The notes under the pieces: generated by a model | What the model was told of the DNA's origin: nothing | Database searches by the model: none | What the model saw: only the letters and a program-made list of their open reading frames with translations | NCBI GenBank assembly: GCA_021770845.1 | Contig: JAETQF010000012.1 | Span: 1-64,000 of the forward strand | Direction: 5' to 3' | DNA: 64,000 bases | Source of the DNA: Oscillospiraceae bacterium | GTDB taxonomy: Bacteria > Bacillota > Clostridia > Oscillospirales > Oscillospiraceae | Translations under genes and position numbers: made by a program | Shown here: positions 61,089-64,000 of the stretch, in pieces | How the letters are laid out: every line of letters starts with the position of its first letter | Numbering within the stretch: position 1 is the first letter of the stretch

Positions 61089-61514
61089 ATGCGGAAGGGG
61101 GAGGCCCAGGGGGCCAACGCCGCCCAGATGGTGACGGCGGTGGCGCTGGGCGGCCTGCTGGCCCTGGGGGTGGAGCTGATGGTGCTCCTGCTGGGGGCGG
61201 TGGCGGTGTCCAACGGGATCCTGAAGGAGGACGCGGCGGCCCAGGTGACGGCGGCGGCCTGCGTGCTGGGCTGCCTCATCGGCGGGCTGCTGGCCTGTTC
61301 CCGGTGGAGCGCCCGGCGGCTGCTGGCTGGCCTGGCGGTGGGGGCGGTGTGCTGCCTGCTCATTCTGGCGGTGAGCCTGCTGATGGGGGAGGGCTTTCAG
61401 CTCGGATCCCAGGCGCTGGTGGAGCTGGCCGGGTGCCTGTGCGGCGGGGCGGTGGCCGGGGTGTTCGGCGGCCGGAAGGGCAAGAAGAAGCGGACGTCCG
61501 CCCGGAAGAAATGA
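61089..61514 (+). CDS. TIGR04086-family membrane protein
   Basis: A 141-aa protein with four hydrophobic helices (about 18-40, 50-68, 77-98, 105-126), Ala/Gly/Leu-rich, and a basic tail KKKRTSARKK. Four-helix proteins of this size right after yajC belong to the TIGR04086 (YrzE-like) family in Clostridia; function unknown. ATG 61089 is close to the terminator hairpin. Confidence 0.75.
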   Translation: MRKGEAQGANAAQMVTAVALGGLLALGVELMVLLLGAVAVSNGILKEDAAAQVTAAACVLGCLIGGLLACSRWSARRLLAGLAVGAVCCLLILAVSLLMGEGFQLGSQALVELAGCLCGGAVAGVFGGRKGKKKRTSARKK

Positions 61515-61540
61515 CAAGAGAAAACCCATCCGACGCACGG

Positions 61541-61574
61541 AAGGCCGCGGCCCCAAAGGGGCCACGGCCTTTGC
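61541..61574. terminator. Terminator between convergent genes
   Basis: AAGGCCGCGGCCCC / GGGGCCACGGCCTT with an AAA loop and one mismatch; TTT on the plus side. Confidence 0.65.
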
Positions 61575-61603
61575 CGGCTGTGTGGAGCAGAGCGGGGGAG
61601 GGC

Positions 61604-62167
61604 TCAGGGCTTCAGCTCGCGCAGGGGGAGGGTGTCCACGTCCACCGGGCAGGGCGCGCCGCCGTCCAGGGGATAGGCCATGCCGCCGAACACCACCGCC
61701 TCCATCTGGGAGAGATCCTGGATGGAGTTCAGCGTCCAGGTTTCATCCAGCTGCCAGAGCTCACCGGCACCGACATGGCGGTAGCCGGAAGCGCCGCCTC
61801 GGATCCCCAGCTGGCGGGCGGGAGACACACTGCCGTCCTTCCAGAGGAAGTGCAGGAGGGGGATGGGCGGGGAGTCGTCGGGGCTGGTAAACTCCGCCCG
61901 GAGGGACAGAGGGGACAGGGTGATCCGGTTCAACGTGACAGAGCCGGCAATGCTGTCCTCAAGGACGACCGGATCCAGCCCCGGGGCGTTGGCCCACAGG
62001 GCCACGAACACGTCGGCGCACAGCTCCTCCACATCCTCCCGGCAGGCGCGGCCCGCCAGCGCCCGGAGAATGACCGCGCTGACGTAGGGGGTGAATCGCT
62101 TCACCGCCGCGTCCAGGGCGCTCCTGCTGCCCCTGTTCAGTTTTTTGACCAGCGCGCGCTCGTCCAT
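61604..62167 (-). pseudogene. In-frame remnant fusion: ECF sigma factor region 2 joined to the C-terminus of a DUF4179-type anti-sigma protein
   Basis: A 187-aa frame. Residues 1-62 are the start of an ECF sigma factor (LVKKLNRGSRSALDAAVKRF, EDVEELCADVFVALWANA). From about residue 68 the sequence changes to SVTLNRITLSPLSLRAEF, a beta-rich segment ending VVFGGMAYPLDGGAPCPVDV. That is typical of the extracytoplasmic C-terminal (DUF5643-like) part of DUF4179 anti-sigma proteins. Sigma region 4 and the anti-sigma membrane helix are both missing. The simplest reading is one deletion across a sigma/anti-sigma operon that happened to keep frame. ATG 62167 has GGAGGTACGCCC, so it may still be translated. 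Confidence 0.7.
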
Positions 62168-62304
62168 GGGCGTACCTCCAAAGCTCTGTGAGGTGGGTTC
62201 CATTAGTATATACGAAAAGGAAGGGGCGCGGTTACGGGAAAAGACAATTTTTTCGGGGAAAATTTTAAGGGGGAAAATGGAAATGATACATTGGAAAAAA
62301 TCGC

Positions 62305-62334
62305 TTGACAAAACGCTTTTTCCGGTGCTACAGT
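62305..62334 (+). promoter_or_regulatory. Promoter of the C69 dipeptidase gene
   Basis: TTGACA (62305-62310), 18-bp spacer, TACAGT (62329-62334); start codon 47 bp later. The gap 62168-62304 is A/T-rich and shows nothing else. Confidence 0.65.
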
Positions 62335-62380
62335 TTGGATGATCCCCTGGAGGGGAACTTTTAAGAAAGAAGGAACGAAC

Positions 62381-64000
62381 ATGAAGCATTGGAAACGGTT
62401 GGGCGCGGTGGTGCTGGCCGCTGTACTCACGGTGAGCGTCACCCTTTCCAGCGCCAGCGCCTGCACCAGTCTATTCGTCGGCAGCGAGCTGACTGAGAAC
62501 GGATCCACTTTCTTTGGCCGCGGTGAGGACATCGGCGAGCATTACGCCAAGATCTTCCAGGTCATTGAGGCCGCGGATCATGCCGAGGGCGAGATGTATG
62601 AGGACTCGTATGGCTTCACCATGCCCTGGCCCGCCCACACCTACCGCTACACCTACGTCCGGGACTCCCTGGAGTACGGCGAAAATATCGTAGACGACGA
62701 CGGCAATGTGGTCATCCCTGCCTACGCCCAAGCGGGCATCAACGAAAATGGCGTGTCCGTCACCGCCACCGTGTCCACCATCTATAACCCGGTGCTGGAC
62801 GAGTTCGATCCCCCCGCCGATGAGGGCATCTGCGAGCTGTCCATCGCCGGGGTGATCCTCCAGTCCGCCACCTCTGCCCGGGACGGCGTGCAGATCCTGG
62901 CCGACATCTTGGACGAGTACGGCGCCGGGGAAGACGGCGATTACTATAACTCTATCCTCATCGGCGACACCGAGGAGGTCTGGAATTTCCTGGTTGTCTC
63001 CGCCCACAACTATGTGGCGGTGAAGCTGCCCGCCGACAAGGTGTCCATCAACCCCAACATTGTCACCATGGGCGAGATCGACACGGCGGACACGGACAAC
63101 GTGGTCGCCTCCAAGGGGCTGATCTCCCTGCCGCTGGAGAATGGCTTCCTGGTGTCCTCCCAGTACGACGCGGACAAGTACAAGGAGGGCGACAAGATCA
63201 CCAAGGTCAACATCCGCGAGACCTATGGCACCGACGACGGGAACAGCCAGTACACCCGCTTCTGGCAGGGTGTGCACTACCTGAATCCGGCCATGGCCGC
63301 CGAGCTGGATATCAGCGGCTATGACGGCGAGGAGATGCTCCACAGCGCGGAGCTGGGCGGCCCCATCTCCTACCTGTTCGACACCGACCGCAAGCTGACC
63401 ACCTTTGAGGCTATGCGTTTCTTTGCCGCCCGGGGCGAGGGCACCGACTACGACTCCAATAAGGACGACGGCATCTGGTCTGTGGGCAATGAGCATCAGG
63501 CGGAGGTGCACCTCTTTGAGGTGCGCCATGACGACACGCTGCCCGCCGAGCTGGCCACCATCGAGTGGCTGGCGATGAACCGCTCGGAGTACTCCGTGTT
63601 CCTGCCCTTCTACTCCGCACTGATCAGCGAGACGGACAGTGTGTATCACTGCGACTGGACAAACAATGACGGCGAGAACTGGGCGTACTATAATCCGAGG
63701 GAGGATATGGAGCTGTTCGGTGACGTGGTGAACAGCCCCGCCGATCTGCCGGAGAACTCCATGTTCTGGGTGTTCGCCGCGCTGAACGATATGTGCGACA
63801 ATGATCGGGAGCACTACGGCGTCAACGTCAAGGCGTTCTGGGAGGAGTACCAGACCGCGCTCATTGAGAAGCAGGCCGCCGTGGACAAGGCTATGCTGAA
63901 CCTCTACAAGGCGGATCCCGCCCTGGCGCAAGCGAGTGCCACCGCCCTGGGCAAGGCCATTGCCCGGGAAACCTATGGCTATGCCAGGCAGATCATGGAG
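62381..64000 (+). CDS. Secreted C69-family dipeptidase (partial, runs off the window)
   Basis: 540 codons are visible, with no stop before the window edge. Signal peptide of about 27 residues ending SSASA, then Cys28-Thr-Ser (CTSLFVG), which is the N-terminal nucleophile of C69 (PepD-type) Ntn hydrolases. GSTFFGRGEDIGEHYAKIF and the later AGINENGVSVTATVST and FWVFAALNDM fit the family. Signal peptidase cleavage itself would expose the Cys, so no separate propeptide is needed. Acid-rich composition suits an extracellular enzyme. ATG 62381 has AAGAAGGAACGAAC upstream. Confidence 0.9.
   Translation, partial: MKHWKRLGAVVLAAVLTVSVTLSSASACTSLFVGSELTENGSTFFGRGEDIGEHYAKIFQVIEAADHAEGEMYEDSYGFTMPWPAHTYRYTYVRDSLEYGENIVDDDGNVVIPAYAQAGINENGVSVTATVSTIYNPVLDEFDPPADEGICELSIAGVILQSATSARDGVQILADILDEYGAGEDGDYYNSILIGDTEEVWNFLVVSAHNYVAVKLPADKVSINPNIVTMGEIDTADTDNVVASKGLISLPLENGFLVSSQYDADKYKEGDKITKVNIRETYGTDDGNSQYTRFWQGVHYLNPAMAAELDISGYDGEEMLHSAELGGPISYLFDTDRKLTTFEAMRFFAARGEGTDYDSNKDDGIWSVGNEHQAEVHLFEVRHDDTLPAELATIEWLAMNRSEYSVFLPFYSALISETDSVYHCDWTNNDGENWAYYNPREDMELFGDVVNSPADLPENSMFWVFAALNDMCDNDREHYGVNVKAFWEEYQTALIEKQAAVDKAMLNLYKADPALAQASATALGKAIARETYGYARQIME

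Noticed and set aside
58202-61363. 1053-aa version of the aconitase-like protein
   Set aside because: The N-terminal 315 residues are antisense to yajC and the TIGR04086 gene; the true start at 60418 has a ribosome binding site and begins the conserved domain.

Overview
The window is a high-GC Bacillota chromosome segment. Wobble positions are strongly G/C, AGGAGG-type ribosome binding sites and TTGACA-N17-TATAAT promoters are common, and spore-former genes are present (yqfC, yqfD, a PASTA-tailed SpoVD/FtsI-type PBP). The gene orders dgt-yigZ-dnaG-rpoD, yqfC-yqfD-phoH-ybeY-era-yqzL-recO and mraZ-rsmH-ftsL-pbp-mraY-ftsW-murG-murA-ftsQ-ftsZ point to Clostridia. By inference from gene content and base composition it is an Oscillospiraceae-type gut anaerobe (Flavonifractor / Intestinimonas / Lawsonibacter-like).

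Layout. 1-3.3 kb: the end of an integrated mobile element lying against the 3' end of tRNA-Pro(GGG). It has tandem paralogous small genes, a leftward run of overlapping tiny genes, and a divergent control region with three identical-architecture palindromic operators in front of a ribbon-helix-helix gene. 3.4-11.1 kb (minus strand): amidase, clostripain-family protein, orphan solute-binding lipoprotein and a hybrid histidine kinase. 11.3-15.5 kb: tRNA-Arg(ACG), then lipoprotein, OmpR-type regulator and histidine kinase. The regulator's 3' end is duplicated (60 bp, exact) around a 172-bp cassette of five hairpins. 15.6-21.4 kb: DUF1385 protein, prmC, recA, recX, rimO, pgsA. 21.4-27.3 kb: phosphate permease (minus), then dgt-like, yigZ-like, dnaG, rpoD. 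27.4-35.3 kb: RluA-family synthase (minus), yqfC, yqfD, phoH, an inserted divergent XRE/small-protein pair, ybeY, era, nucleotidyltransferase, GNAT, yqzL-like, recO. 35.3-41.7 kb: mutS2, HPr, uvrC, rsmD, coaD, coiled-coil protein. 42-53.9 kb: the division and cell wall (dcw) cluster, lacking full-length Mur ligases and ftsA. Between the PBP and mraY it carries a 176-aa eroded Mur ligase. 53.9-64 kb: gluQ, guaB (3' end also duplicated next to hairpins), a SLOG protein (minus), FMN riboswitch and ribU, an aconitase-like hydratase (minus), yajC, a TIGR04086 protein, an in-frame sigma/anti-sigma remnant fusion (minus), and a secreted C69 dipeptidase cut by the window edge.

Most of the window is housekeeping: DNA replication and repair, transcription initiation, translation factors, septation and peptidoglycan precursor synthesis. 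The observations most worth following are the five-hairpin cassette with its 60-bp 3'-end duplication, the P-loop-less Mur ligase remnant kept in the dcw operon, the sigma/anti-sigma deletion fusion, the triple operator in the mobile element, and 10-bp-phased TGGAG repeats at the mraZ promoter.
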